From: Branchipolynoe longqiensis
Lineage: Eukaryota; Annelida; Polychaeta; Phyllodocida; Polynoidae
Assembly (NCBI GenBank): GCA_030323885.1
Contig: CM059199.1
Coordinates: forward strand, 34,108,590-34,172,589
Direction: 5' to 3'
DNA: 64,000 nt
Positions within the stretch are counted from its first letter, which is position 1. Every line of letters begins with the position of its first letter. Position numbers and translations under genes: made by a program. Under the pieces are notes generated by a model. The model saw only the letters and a program-made list of their open reading frames with translations, had not been told where the DNA came from and searched no databases. Positions 54,465-64,000 of the stretch are shown here, piece by piece.

Positions 54465-55125
54465 ACCCCTGTCACACAATGATGTAACGAACAAACATAA
54501 GGCTGACATGATCACGTTTCGTCATTACGTTGACGTACGTTGGGTTACTTTATGATGATGTCAGAATGATGTTAGACTGACGTCGAGCTACGTCACGTTA
54601 CGTCGTGTGACATTGGCACGCGTCAAAGTTTTGAACCTGTTCAAAACGTAACTCGAACGTAAGGGTTTACGTTTGCCATACGTTCTGTACACGTTTGGCA
54701 AACATCAATGACGTTAAACGGACATTAGTCAAACGCTGCTCACTACGTTCAACTACGTTCCACTATGTTCCACTACGTTGACCCACATTAAACCCAGTGG
54801 AAACGTCCACGCGGCGTAATGGGTATGTCAGGATAACGTCAGGATAATGTCAGGAGAACGTACGTTCAACGTACGTTCAATGTTTCACCATCACGTAACG
54901 TAGTTCTGGCGATGGAATAATGTTCATAACATTCCGTGAACATAATGAAGTTGTCCTCCCTCATTGAATGACGGTATCACTACGCTTTACTGACATTACG
55001 CTCTCGTCAACTACGCTGCATCCACATTCAACTTGTGCCCAAATTTGCATACTACGCCGAGAAGTTCAACGTTCTTCACGTACTCCCTACGCCGACGTCG
55101 TTACGTCGTAGTGTGACAGGGCCTT
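54465..55125. mobile_element. Family T element, copy 5 (longest)
   Basis: Ends ACCCCTGTCACACAATG and TAGTGTGACAGGGCCTT, 661 bp. The interior is made of ACGT-centred words (ACTACGTTC, AACGTACGTTCAACG). Confidence 0.82.
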
Positions 55126-55198
55126 TACTGAACCATGGGGACATCATCCTTATGTTGGGCCTTTTGTTTATATGACTAAGAGCAGTCCGTCGTGTCTT

Positions 55199-56346
55199 AC
55201 ACCCCCATCACACCGAAGTAGTTCTTACTACGTTCTTGAAAATGTTACCGAATGGGGTCAAACTGTGTGCAAACGGAGTGAATGTAGTAGCAACATTTTA
55301 CTAACCTTGTATTAACTGTATTAATGGGCTAGGATGGAAGCACGGAAGAGCCCCAGAACTTTGAGCTTGCTCAAAATTTTCTGGTGGCCATCCTGTTCAT
55401 CAATTAGACATACTTTAAACGAAGTGGACATAGTACAAGCGTACTACAAACAGAATTGCCGTACGTTGATCGTACTAGGAACATGTTATGACGTGGTGCA
55501 ATCGGGCATCAATTGCGTGAAGGAAGTAGCATCAAGGCCAAAGCAGAGAGCGTGTATATAAACAGATGAGAGGGACAACTCCCATACTAGACCGTGTAAC
55601 ACCTGCCGACTGTGGCGCTCCAAGTGGTGGTTGTTGAACAGTATATGACACAGCTGTCAAACTCAAGGCATTATCAATGGTCGTGTGCAATCTTCCTACA
55701 GAAAACGTTAAATATCTCTAAAACTACAACACCTAGAAACAAACTGATTGGAATACACATAGGAAACATGTTTACCAACAAGATTATATTAAATTGATAT
55801 GGTTAGGGTTCTGGATTTCTATTAATTTGGAATAAAAACTGACGTTTTTCACTACGCGTACGGCAAACTCAAGGCATTGTCAATGGCGGTGAGCAATCTT
55901 CCTACAGAAAACGTTAAATATCTCTAAAACTACAACACCTAGAAACAAACTGATTGGAATACACATAGAAAACATGTTTACCAACAAGATTATATTAAAT
56001 CGATAAGGTTAGGCTTCTGCATTTCTATTAATTTTGAATAAAAACAAATGTTTTGCACTACACGTATGGCAAACTCAAAGCTTGTTCAACACTAACCGCC
56101 AGGAACGCCACTGTAGCCTGTGTTACCGATTTTCGCGGGAGTTGTCTCTCTCATCTGTTTATATACACGCTCTCTGGCCAAAGTTACATATTCTACCCCA
56201 ATCACAACTCTTTTAAGAATGGGGGTCGGACATTTTTTTAGAACTAGTTTGGTGTGATGGGGTTATTACACGTTCTATCCCGATCACATCCCGTTTAAGA
56301 ACGGGGTAGTATGTTTTGAGAACTAGTTTGGTGTGACGGGGGTATT
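55199..56346. mobile_element. Foldback element with outer and inner inverted repeats and a tandem core
   Basis: Outer ends ACACCCCCATCACACCGAAG and AACTAGTTTGGTGTGATGG, the right one present twice (near 56240 and 56321). Inner inverted pair: GAGAGCGTGTATATAAACAG at 55545 against its complement ending near 56175. Between them a 206-bp unit starts at 55658, 55864 and 56070 (third copy cut). No transposase frame. Confidence 0.75.
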
Positions 56347-56489
56347 ACAGGAAGTGGTGCACAGATCGTACAAACAAGACCGCGACATAAATACAAAGCG
56401 GAGCAAAGTAACCGAAAAGCAAAAAAACGCTGTTCTGTATGACAGGAGTTCTGGGACTAAGCCCTATATATTCATATATATATATATAT

Positions 56490-56662
56490 GTTGTGTAAGC
56501 CATTATACGAGTATAATAAGACCAACGATCCCCCCTACCCCCCAGTCATTAAGTCATCGCCTGGTTACCTCTATTCATTAGGTCATCTACAGGTACGACC
56601 TCACCTCCCCACGTGGCGCCACCTACTGGCCATTACATTCACTCACTGAACCACTGAAAACT
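56490..56662 (+). repeat. Family H repeat, copy 3
   Basis: GTGTAAGCCATTATACGAG, ACGTGGCGCCACCTACTGG and TCACTGAACCACTGAAAAC. Confidence 0.5.
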
Positions 56663-56673
56663 TGTAATGCCGG

Positions 56674-57046
56674 ATTAAGGCCAAATGCAAAAATATAATT
56701 AGTGATCGTCCTTTTGAAATACAAATCCGGGTCAGGCGGGCGGTTTTTATTTTATTTTGTTATCTTTTATATTTGAAGTAGATGTAATAGGTAACCAGAC
56801 ATGATAGCCGAATCAGTTGAACACCTGACTCCTGTTCTGGTAGGTCGTGTGATAATAACTCCCAGGTTCGAAAACTGGCTGAGACAAACCAATGACTTAA
56901 CAATTAATACAAATTTGAATTGCTGGTAGCCCAACGAAATTTAGACAGTTTTAAACAACAATTCTAAATTTAAAAAAATCATGGGCGGCCGATTTGTCAG
57001 GGACGGGCGGGGACGATCACCAATCTTTTTATATTTGGCCTTAGAT
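56674..57046. mobile_element. TIR element with ATTAAGGCCAAAT ends, carrying a SINE-A head
   Basis: The left ATTAAGGCCAAATGCAAAAA...GTGATCGTCC is mirrored by GGACGATCACCAATC...ATTTGGCCTTAGAT over about 38 bases. A SINE-A head sits inside. Confidence 0.72.
56796..56912 (+). mobile_element. SINE-A head only
   Basis: ATGATAGCCGAATCAGTTGA, box B CCCAGGTTCGAAAAC, then CAAACCAATGACTTAACAA. Confidence 0.7.
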
Positions 57047-57104
57047 GGGGATACCAGGAACATTAACTATACTCAGGGCATCGGCGATCCTGTTAGCATT
57101 ACTA

Positions 57105-57142
<38 letters not shown>
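57105..57142. repeat. (TA)n microsatellite
   Basis: About 18 TA units. Confidence 0.9.
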
Positions 57143-57144
<2 letters not shown>

Positions 57145-57174
57145 CGCCCTCCCCAATTAGGGGAGGGTAGGAGA

Positions 57175-57275
57175 GGAGGCATTACAGAGCTTATTACAGG
57201 CGATACGGGGCTTATCCACTATCCACTACAGAGCTTATTACAGGCGATAATGGGCTTATCGCTATCCATGGATAG
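57175..57275. repeat. Tandem duplication, about 50 bp
   Basis: ACAGAGCTTATTACAGGCGAT occurs twice, each followed by GGGCTTATC. Confidence 0.8.
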
Positions 57276-57498
57276 TGCTAAACCTCATAGATGCCAATCC
57301 AAAAATTGAGTTAAACATTGCAGTCAATGATTAATTTTTGACATGCTTATACAAACAACAATTATAACGGGTAAGAAAATTAGAACTGGTAGGATCAATT
57401 CTGGCATTTTCTAAATTAACACGTCATTCAGTGACATGTTGGTTTAATTCGCCACTTCTGTTTTTATTGTCGTCTCTTACTCACGACAACATACATCA

Positions 57499-57685
57499 GG
57501 ATCCGCTAGCACGGCACACATCCGGGACCTATGAACCTCCTGGAAGGGCTGGGCGGACACTGGGCATGCGGGAGACAAGTCAGCATCCCAGAACGAGGCT
57601 GTCGAAGGATTGGTGCCAGGAGACTGGGAGAGTACCGCTGTAGAAGCCTTACCCGACTGCCCAGCCCCTGCTCTCTGTTTAACAG
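57499..57685 (+). other. GC-rich candidate exon with twin splice donors
   Basis: Acceptor-like catcag at 57498 and donor AACAG|gtaagcag|gtaagg at 57686 or 57694. No frame stays open across the whole block, and its phases do not join the 59556 block. So if spliced it may be untranslated. Confidence 0.25.
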
Positions 57686-57854
57686 GTAAGCAGGTAAGGT
57701 CCGCTTAGCTATACTAATATTAGTGATTTGTGGGGTCTTAGGCCCTGAAACCCTTTTCTGGGGATTTAGTGTTGGGAGCGATAAAATTGTTGGATATTTT
57801 ATCACGTACATAGAGGAAGCAACACAACGACAGTAAGGTGTGGTGAAGCATACT

Positions 57855-58880
57855 ACGTATTACATGGCAAATGGCACATACTATATGGTATACACTAAGT
57901 GGTATGTAAAACATGATACATAATACATGTTATATAATACATGATATACAATACATGTTATATAATACATGATATACACCACATGATATATAAACCATGA
58001 TATATATTACATGTTATATAATACATGATATACAATACATGTTATATAAAACATGATACATAATACATGGTATATAATACATGGTATATAATACATAACA
58101 CACCATACATGGTGTGTGACACATGATACACAATACATGGTATGTAAAACATGATAGCTAATAGTAATACATGGTATATGATACATGGTATACGATACAT
58201 GGTATATAATACATGATATACAATACATGGTATATAATACATGATACACGCTACATGGTGGGTGGCACATGATGCACAATACATGTTATGTAAAACATGA
58301 TACATACTACATGTTATATAATACATGATATACAATACATGGTATATAATACATGACACCCAATAAATGGTGTGTGACACATGATACACAATACACAGTA
58401 TGTAAAACATGATACATACTACATGTTATATAAAACATGATATACAAGTCATGGTATATAACACATGATACACACTACATAGTATACACTACATGATATA
58501 CACTACATTGTGTGTGACACATGCTACACAATACATGTTATATACTACATGATATGCAATACATGTTATATAATAGATGATATGCAATACATAGTATGTA
58601 AAACTTGATACATAATACATGGTGTATGATACATGTTATGAAAAACATGATAGATAATACATATTATATAATATATGGTATATACTACATTATATGTAAT
58701 ATATAATACACACTACATGGTGCATAACACATACTACATGGTACAGAATACTTGATTCCTAATAGAGGGTATGTAATAGGAAGCACATAATAATAAAATA
58801 TAAAATATAATCCACAATACATCGTACATCATACATGATGTATAACAGTTAACACACAATAGATGGTAATACTATGTAGC
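57855..58880. repeat. CATG-periodic minisatellite (about 15-bp unit)
   Basis: Roughly 1 kb of ATACATGRTATATA/CA variants with CATG nearly every 15 bases. The open frames rich in Tyr, His and Val are repeat artefacts. Confidence 0.92.
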
Positions 58881-59015
58881 GAGATAATGTGACTGAGTGC
58901 AATATCAGGTCATGGTGCTGGCGGCCTGATTGTCCAGTGGGGCAGCACTGTAAAGCGTGCATACTGTCATGAGTCGGTACCCATCCTGATAGTGATATGA
59001 CCCTAGATGTTGCCA
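58868..59015 (+). mobile_element. SINE-A 3' half
   Basis: GATAATGTGACTGAGTGCAA to ACCCATCCTGATAGTGATATG and GATGTTGCCAGTG. Confidence 0.75.
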
Positions 59016-59324
59016 GTGAAGTTGACTAGTCGGCAGGTGGAGGAGTTGTGGGCCGTGGAGGGAGTTGGATTCGAATCTTGTCACGTGATGTTTTTGGCGG
59101 GAGTTTCAACTCTGGCTCCTACTGTAACCGGGCGGAGCAGTTCCACCGTTCCTGTTAGGCGGCGCCACCGGAGAATGGGGCCGGGTTAGTTTGTTCATAT
59201 TACGGTAGGTGGAGTCTGGTGGCGTGTCGTTTTTAATCCCCCCCCCCCCCCTGGGAACCCTCCCCCCCCTCCCCCCGAGAATTAATCGTGGTACGGTAAC
59301 ATGCACTATTCCAACAACCATCCC
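59016..59324. other. Unassigned GC-rich stretch with C runs
   Basis: Two C runs at 59239-59276. GGCGGCGCCACCGG at 59160 recalls the family H core but without its flanks. Nothing else recognised. Confidence 0.4.
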
Positions 59325-59550
59325 TTTCTTGGTAGGAGGTGATCATCAAAGTATGTGGTATGTGCTGCCCTGTCTGTAGGAAACTGCATATAAAAGATCC
59401 TTTGCTGCTTATCGGAAAGAGTAGCCTATGTGGCGGCATCAGATTTCCTCCCAAAGAAATATCTCAGAATTACCATATGTTTGACATCCAATAACTGATG
59501 ATAAAAATCAATGTGTTCTAGAGGCGTCATTAAATAAAATAAACTTTCCT
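59325..59550 (+). mobile_element. SINE-C, plus
   Basis: GTGGTATGTGCTGCCCTGTC, CTTATCGGAAAGAGTAGCC and end GAGGCGTCATTAAATAAAAT. Confidence 0.8.
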
Positions 59551-59555
59551 TTTAG

Positions 59556-59703
59556 GTAAGAGATGGAGCAGGATGGGAAGCCAGGCCTTATCCGCCGTAA
59601 AGGCACGAAGCGGCACCCGAACGGGGCGGAACGGGCCCTGCTGTTCGCCGTCGGCGGGGACTACTGTCCCGGAGCCACGGGACAGCAGCATCCCCTGGAG
59701 GAG
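59556..59703 (+). other. GC-rich candidate exon next to a SINE-C
   Basis: Acceptor-like cttttag at 59555 and donor GGAG|gtaggc at 59704. The frame from ATG 59563 is open for 47 codons and ends in phase 0 (MEQDGKPGLIRRKGTKRH start). High GC leaves other frames open too, so coding is unproven. No domain recognised. Confidence 0.25.
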
Positions 59704-60067
59704 GTAGGCTGAACTAAGAGGGTGATATTTCATCTTATTAGGTACCGGGATACTTTTTTTTTAAATAGATCTTTCAACTGGGCAGTTAACTAAGGTTAAT
59801 CGCACGGTGCTAGTTAAATCCCAAATAATATCTTGTTTACTTTTCAAGATATTCACATTTTAACTTTTGTTTGTTATTTACTTAAACAACATTTGCCTTT
59901 AACACTGCATGCAACGGGAGTGGTGTGTTTTGTTTGGCATCATTTATTTTATTTTGGATATATGTCTGTCAACTACCAAATTAAAGCTCATTTAGTGGTC
60001 TTTCTGATATGATCTATTAATAGCTTGTCTCTTTAGCCGGCAATAAAGTGCGTTTTGGTGTGTTCTC
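59704..60067. other. Unassigned stretch
   Basis: Nothing recognised. Confidence 0.45.
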
Positions 60068-60421
60068 TTAAAGTTGCATAGTCCGATGAAGCATCAAATT
60101 TTCAAAAGAAACACAATTACCTAAATTTAATTCTACATGTCCAACTTAGATACTGGAGCACGTATTAAACATTTGTCGCCATATAGAAGGGAATACTGCG
60201 GCAATTAAATAGAACCTGTTACTGCAGAAGCTTATGGTGTCGGACTTTTGGCAAGCTTGCCAAAATTAATGTTGCCTGTTTGCACTTCAAATATCTCAAA
60301 AGTTAGCCATTTAAACTCAAAGTTACTTCAAACCAAAATTAGGTAGATTATACTGATCAACCTAATATATTTAATTCAGAAAATGACAGAAACTCAAAAC
60401 CTTCGGAGTATGCAACTTTAA
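60068..60421 (+). mobile_element. M1 MITE
   Basis: Termini TTAAAGTTGCATAGTCCGATG and CTTCGGAGTATGCAACTTTAA. 354 bp. Confidence 0.85.
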
Positions 60422-60754
60422 CTTACAGCCCAAGTACCTTTGGTATAACAATAAAGAGTAAAGCTTTAGCTCAATCACTTTGTGGGTAGTTTTACTTTAT
60501 ACATATACACAAACAGGAGTGTTTAAAAACTTGCAATTCTTCATTAAATTCCATACTTTCTTCCACAGTTCCAGTGTTATCTTAGTACTGCCGATACCTA
60601 ATCTCATCAGAACAGAATATTTAAATTACCAGCAATATTACACTGCTCATTCAACTAGCTGGAGATGATCCTCGCAAATAGAACCTGAACCTTTGTATGC
60701 ATGTCGAAATTCTGCACCATAGAATTCAGCAGTAAACTCTTCTTTGAAATCAAT
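60422..60754. other. Unassigned stretch
   Basis: Nothing recognised. Confidence 0.45.
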
Positions 60755-60756
60755 GT

Positions 60757-60978
60757 ACAGTGAAACCTCTCTAACCAAACACCTCCACAGATCGAACACT
60801 CCCCTATATCCATCGCTTCATTTGGATCCCAAACGATCGCCCATACAATACCATTGTGACCATGGTCACATACCATAAACCATGTGACCATAAACAAACA
60901 CCCTAAGCCACCGACCTCCCTAAGTGGACCATTTAAAGTCGGTCCGATGGTCGGTCGATTAAGAGAGGTTTTACTATA
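60757..60978. mobile_element. Pogo-like MITE with CAGTGAAACCTCTCTAA ends
   Basis: Left TACAGTGAAACCTCTCTAAC, right AAGAGAGGTTTTACTATA. The centre has a CCATTGTGACCATGGTCACA palindrome. Flanked by TA. Confidence 0.7.
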
Positions 60979-60984
60979 GTACAA

Positions 60985-61189
60985 ACCCTTCAAAGCGGCA
61001 ACAGAGGCTTCTAGTAGTCCCGAGTTGAGCCGCACCAGCTGTCGGTGGCGGCAGAGACTACGCTGCCCACAGTTGCAGTTCTACAGCGACATGTGGCGGC
61101 AGGCTGGCCGCTGGCCAGGTCCCCAGGTGGACTGCCCCCTACTGCCTGTGGCTACTGGCTCCCCACACAGAAAGACCACTAAATGAGCT
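60985..61189. other. GC-rich unassigned block before LINE-A
   Basis: A 52-codon stretch (61031-61184) is open on the plus strand with Arg/Trp/Cys-rich residues (CRWRQRLRCPQLQFYSD) ending TGA. It could be degraded LINE sequence or chance. No domain recognised. Confidence 0.25.
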
Positions 61190-62940
61190 TACCAGGGAAA
61201 CACAGAGGAAGAGGTAACAACTAAACTGATGAGTGGAATGAAAACAGTAATAAACTTAAAGAAATTGAACCATCTGTGGGAAAACCACCACAGACTCATG
61301 CGGGAGGTCGGCGGGACCAAGTGGTCCTTAGCCGCTGCCGTATTGGCCACTCGTGGCTTACACATGCTTTTCTGCTCATGGGGGAACCTCCCCCGGAATG
61401 TTTTGGGTGTCAGTCCCCACTGACACTCAAACATATTTTACTAAGTTGCGTTGATTTTTTGGCCCTGCACCAACGGTTCTACACTGCAGACAGTATGCAT
61501 GACCTTTTTACTACGGTAAAACAGGAAAACATTTTAGCCTTTTTGAGGGCAGCTGGACTGTACCACCTTATATAGTTTACTAAATGGATTCTATCAATTA
61601 TTAATAAAACTTTTCTTTTTCTATGGGAATTTGTTTCCCTTGACCACAAATAAATGATTGTGAGCTTTCTAATTTAATTAGCGTCTATTGGCACATAATT
61701 GATTGTCTGCTTTTACATGTAAAAGCGATGGTTTGAACAAAAAACAAACATTTCTCGCCGTGAATATGGCCTATGCTGCCGACACGGCGTAAAGCAACCA
61801 CCAATCAATCAATCAATCAATCAATCAACTAAACTGAACAAACTCCTACTAAAGCTGGACGACCGGTGTGAGTCAAATAAAATAAGGATCAATGCAAATA
61901 AATCCAAAACAGTGCTCTTCTCACATAAATCAATGCCGGAAAGAAATCTACACTGCAAGCTAGGAAACCAAATATTAGAAAATATAAATCACTACAAATA
62001 CCTAGGCCTAGAGCTGGACAGCCAGCTAAACTACAACATGTGTATTACAAAAATCATCCAACAAATATACCAAAAACTGTGGCTATTTGCAAAACTAAGA
62101 AACTATATGACGCAAGAAATGTCAATAACAATCTTCAAAGGTATAGTTCTCCCCTACTTCGACTATGGGGATGTAATTTACATGGGGGCTAAAAAAGAAT
62201 TACCTATAAAACTGCAAATACTGCAAAATAGAGCCCGAAAGACTTGCCTCAAAGTAGACAAACTGCACCCCACATATGACATACACAAAAGAATTAAAGT
62301 AATGTTATTAGAAAACAGAAGAATAATCCACCTAAAAACCCTAGCGTATGGATATAGTCAAGACAATAAACATCTAATCCAACCACTAAGGAACACCACA
62401 GCAAACAATGCACCACTACTAAGGCAGACCAGAAGCCAAATCAAAGCTCATGAAAGAAGCCGACTGGAAATGGCTGCCAAAGTATGGAACACACAAACGG
62501 TAAAGGAATGACAAATTCCTGACCTAAAAACATACAAAAAATATCTGTGCGAAATAAAACCAGGAAACCCCCTCTAAGCTGTTCCATAAGGGGGCATGTG
62601 ATATGTCAAGGCCCACCAGCTGGACAGCCCATGAGAGGTAACTCCCTGCCAGAAAACAGCCAGATAACATCAAATCCAAACATCCTATTACGTACAAGCC
62701 TATATTATGTAAATAGAGTAGGCTAGTCTAGAATTAAGTGTAGGAAAAAATAAAAAGAGGAAGACTCTTACCAAGAAAATCCAAAAAAACTAACATAGAT
62801 CACTAACCACAAACCATAATCTTAAGAAACACAGGCCGATAACTGCCCAGCATTGAAAACAAGCTCGATCATCCGTGCTTATATGCTACGGACAGGATAA
62901 ACACCCCATAAAACAACAACAAAAACAAAAAAAACAAAAC
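61190..62940 (+). mobile_element. LINE-A, interrupted by a LINE-B
   Basis: Starts GNTEEEVTTKL (61196-61228), is split by a LINE-B, and resumes TKLNKLLLKLDD at 61829. It continues through NHYKYLGLELDSQLNY, PYFDYGDVIYMG and EMAAKVWNTQTVKE, with a TGA at 62509 where other copies read Arg. The 3' UTR runs to (CAAAA)n near 62940. 5'-truncated. Confidence 0.88.
61230..61825 (+). mobile_element. LINE-B 3' fragment nested in LINE-A
   Basis: Carries the C-terminal domain of LINE-B (GKPPQTHAGGRRDQVVLSRC, knuckle GEPPPECFGC...LKHILLSC) to the stop at 61573, then the 3' UTR and (CAAT)n. Flanked by a 12-bp target duplication CAACTAAACTGA at 61218-61229 and 61826-61837. Confidence 0.92.
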
Positions 62941-63387
62941 CTGCGACCTGGCTGGTCAGTTGGATCTGTGATGCCACGGTGGGCGGAGACACAGTAATAA
63001 ATGTGGAAGCGTATATTTCTTCTTCTTGTTGTTCCTTTTTGGACTGCATTCAAGAATACAGACCAGGGGTATCTGGCCATAGACGGCCCCTCGCGAGCTT
63101 AATAAATGAAAACGTATCTAAGTTTGCCATATGGAATGACATTTACATAATTATATGTGGTTTGAAAAATTTATCCTTCCAACGGACTATGCAGTTTAAC
63201 GGAATCTCGGCGTGTGAAGACGTCGCCTAGCATTTCCATGAGCTCCACCTAATTTTTCTTTTTAGAATATTCACATTCATTGCTAAGAATATATCAAAGT
63301 TTAATAGAACGCAATACTGGAATACTAGTTCAAAGGCATCTGATCGAATGTACAGTTCATAAAATTCATCGTGGCTGTAGTAGGTGG
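62941..63387. other. Unassigned stretch with an M1 scrap
   Basis: AACGGACTATGCAGTTTAACG near 63179 resembles an M1 terminus. Otherwise nothing recognised. Confidence 0.45.
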
Positions 63388-63715
63388 TTGGTTATTGGAA
63401 TTTTACATCCTTGCAACATCTAAGGTCACTTGAGGATGTGTACCGACTTGTGAACGGGCGCACTCATGGTGGGTTTATTCCGCTGCCCCACTGGGAAATT
63501 AGGCCACCAGCACCAGGACCTGATATAACACTCGGTCACATTATCCTGACACTCAGCTAACCAGTCCTTGCCCTATCCTATTAACGCAGAGCGCCAGGAT
63601 AAGAAGCGACCGGTATCACTTTTGTAAATCATTAGTTTGACTTGACCGGGAATCAAACATCCGATCTCCCACAGGGGAGGGCTGTGCTCTACCAATTCGG
63701 TCGCCGCGTCCTGTA
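63388..63715 (-). mobile_element. SINE-A, full length, minus
   Basis: Tail ATTGGAATTTTACATCCTTGC, centre CATTATCCTGACACTCAGC, head GGGAATCAAACATCCGATC and TACCAATTCGGTCGCC. Confidence 0.85.
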
Positions 63716-64000
63716 TGGCTGTAGTAGTATCACTGTTTATAAGATAAGTACATGGCTACTTAATCATGCAAATTATTTCTTCATTCAGAAACGCCGAAGA
63801 TCTACCACCATAGGAAGTCAGGCAACGGACATATTTGAACTTGAAATGAAGAAGGTTGGACTTCTACGAAAGTGAGTTGTATATATATATTATGTATAAT
63901 GCTTTATATGAGTATAAAGATACGGAAGGGAATAGTACTGTATTGCTATTATATTGTTATACTCTGTAAGACCTAACACTGTACAGGTGGTCCGCCCACC
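63716..64000. other. Unassigned window end
   Basis: Nothing recognised. A short GTGAGTTG after GAAG at 63850 might be a donor, but no exon could be defined. Confidence 0.35.

Noticed and set aside
58007..58410. Minus-strand frames of about 90-120 codons rich in Tyr, His, Met and Val
   Set aside because: Produced by the 15-bp CATG-periodic minisatellite.
61229..61423. 64-codon plus-strand frame starting MSGMKTVINLKK
   Set aside because: It is an out-of-frame reading of the nested LINE-B, whose true frame is 61276-61575.

Overview
The window is eukaryotic, animal-type genomic DNA. It has GT-AG introns of up to 7 kb, dense short interspersed repeats with tRNA-like heads, several non-LTR retrotransposons, many small inverted-repeat DNA elements, minisatellites and microsatellites. 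There is no operon-like packing. The repeat style and the sulfotransferase suggest a marine invertebrate, probably a mollusc or other lophotrochozoan. That is an inference from repeat character, not from a diagnostic marker.

Two host genes can be supported. The clearer is a cytosolic sulfotransferase on the minus strand, five coding exons between 36253 and 19890. All exon phases fit and give a 289-residue protein with the PAPS-binding loop, the catalytic His, the Arg/Ser 3'-phosphate pair and the C-terminal RKGxxGDW motif. The second, on the plus strand at 7778-10125, is a tentative three-exon gene for a small secreted peptide with one cysteine-rich LDL-receptor class A domain. A 161-residue minus-strand frame near 53.1-53.6 kb is unassigned.

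The rest is mobile or tandem DNA. At 1-7.5 kb: an inverted G/T-rich minisatellite split by a LINE fragment, SINEs and TTAA-flanked MITEs. At 10.5-19 kb: a broken non-LTR element with a second copy of its 3' end nearby, SINEs and a GCC-rich inverted-repeat element. At 20-36 kb: the sulfotransferase introns, which hold at least fifteen insertions, including a 725-codon open LINE frame with an RNase H domain. At 36.1-34.85 kb lies a 53-bp minisatellite that starts inside coding exon 1 and repeats its splice donor 24 times. At 37-46 kb: LINE ends, a 46-bp minisatellite interrupted by a LINE, and TIR elements. At 46-64 kb: a tyrosine-recombinase remnant, more MITEs, a foldback element, a CATG-periodic minisatellite and a nested LINE-in-LINE insertion with its target duplication.

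Family names used below are local labels. SINE-A, -B and -C are tRNA-headed SINEs. LINE-A to LINE-E are non-LTR families. M1 is a roughly 355-bp MITE with TTAA ends. Family T has TTAAGGCCCTGTCACACTA-type ends. Family F has GGGCCATATTCATGT-type ends and GCC repeats. Family H shares GTGGCGCCACCT.
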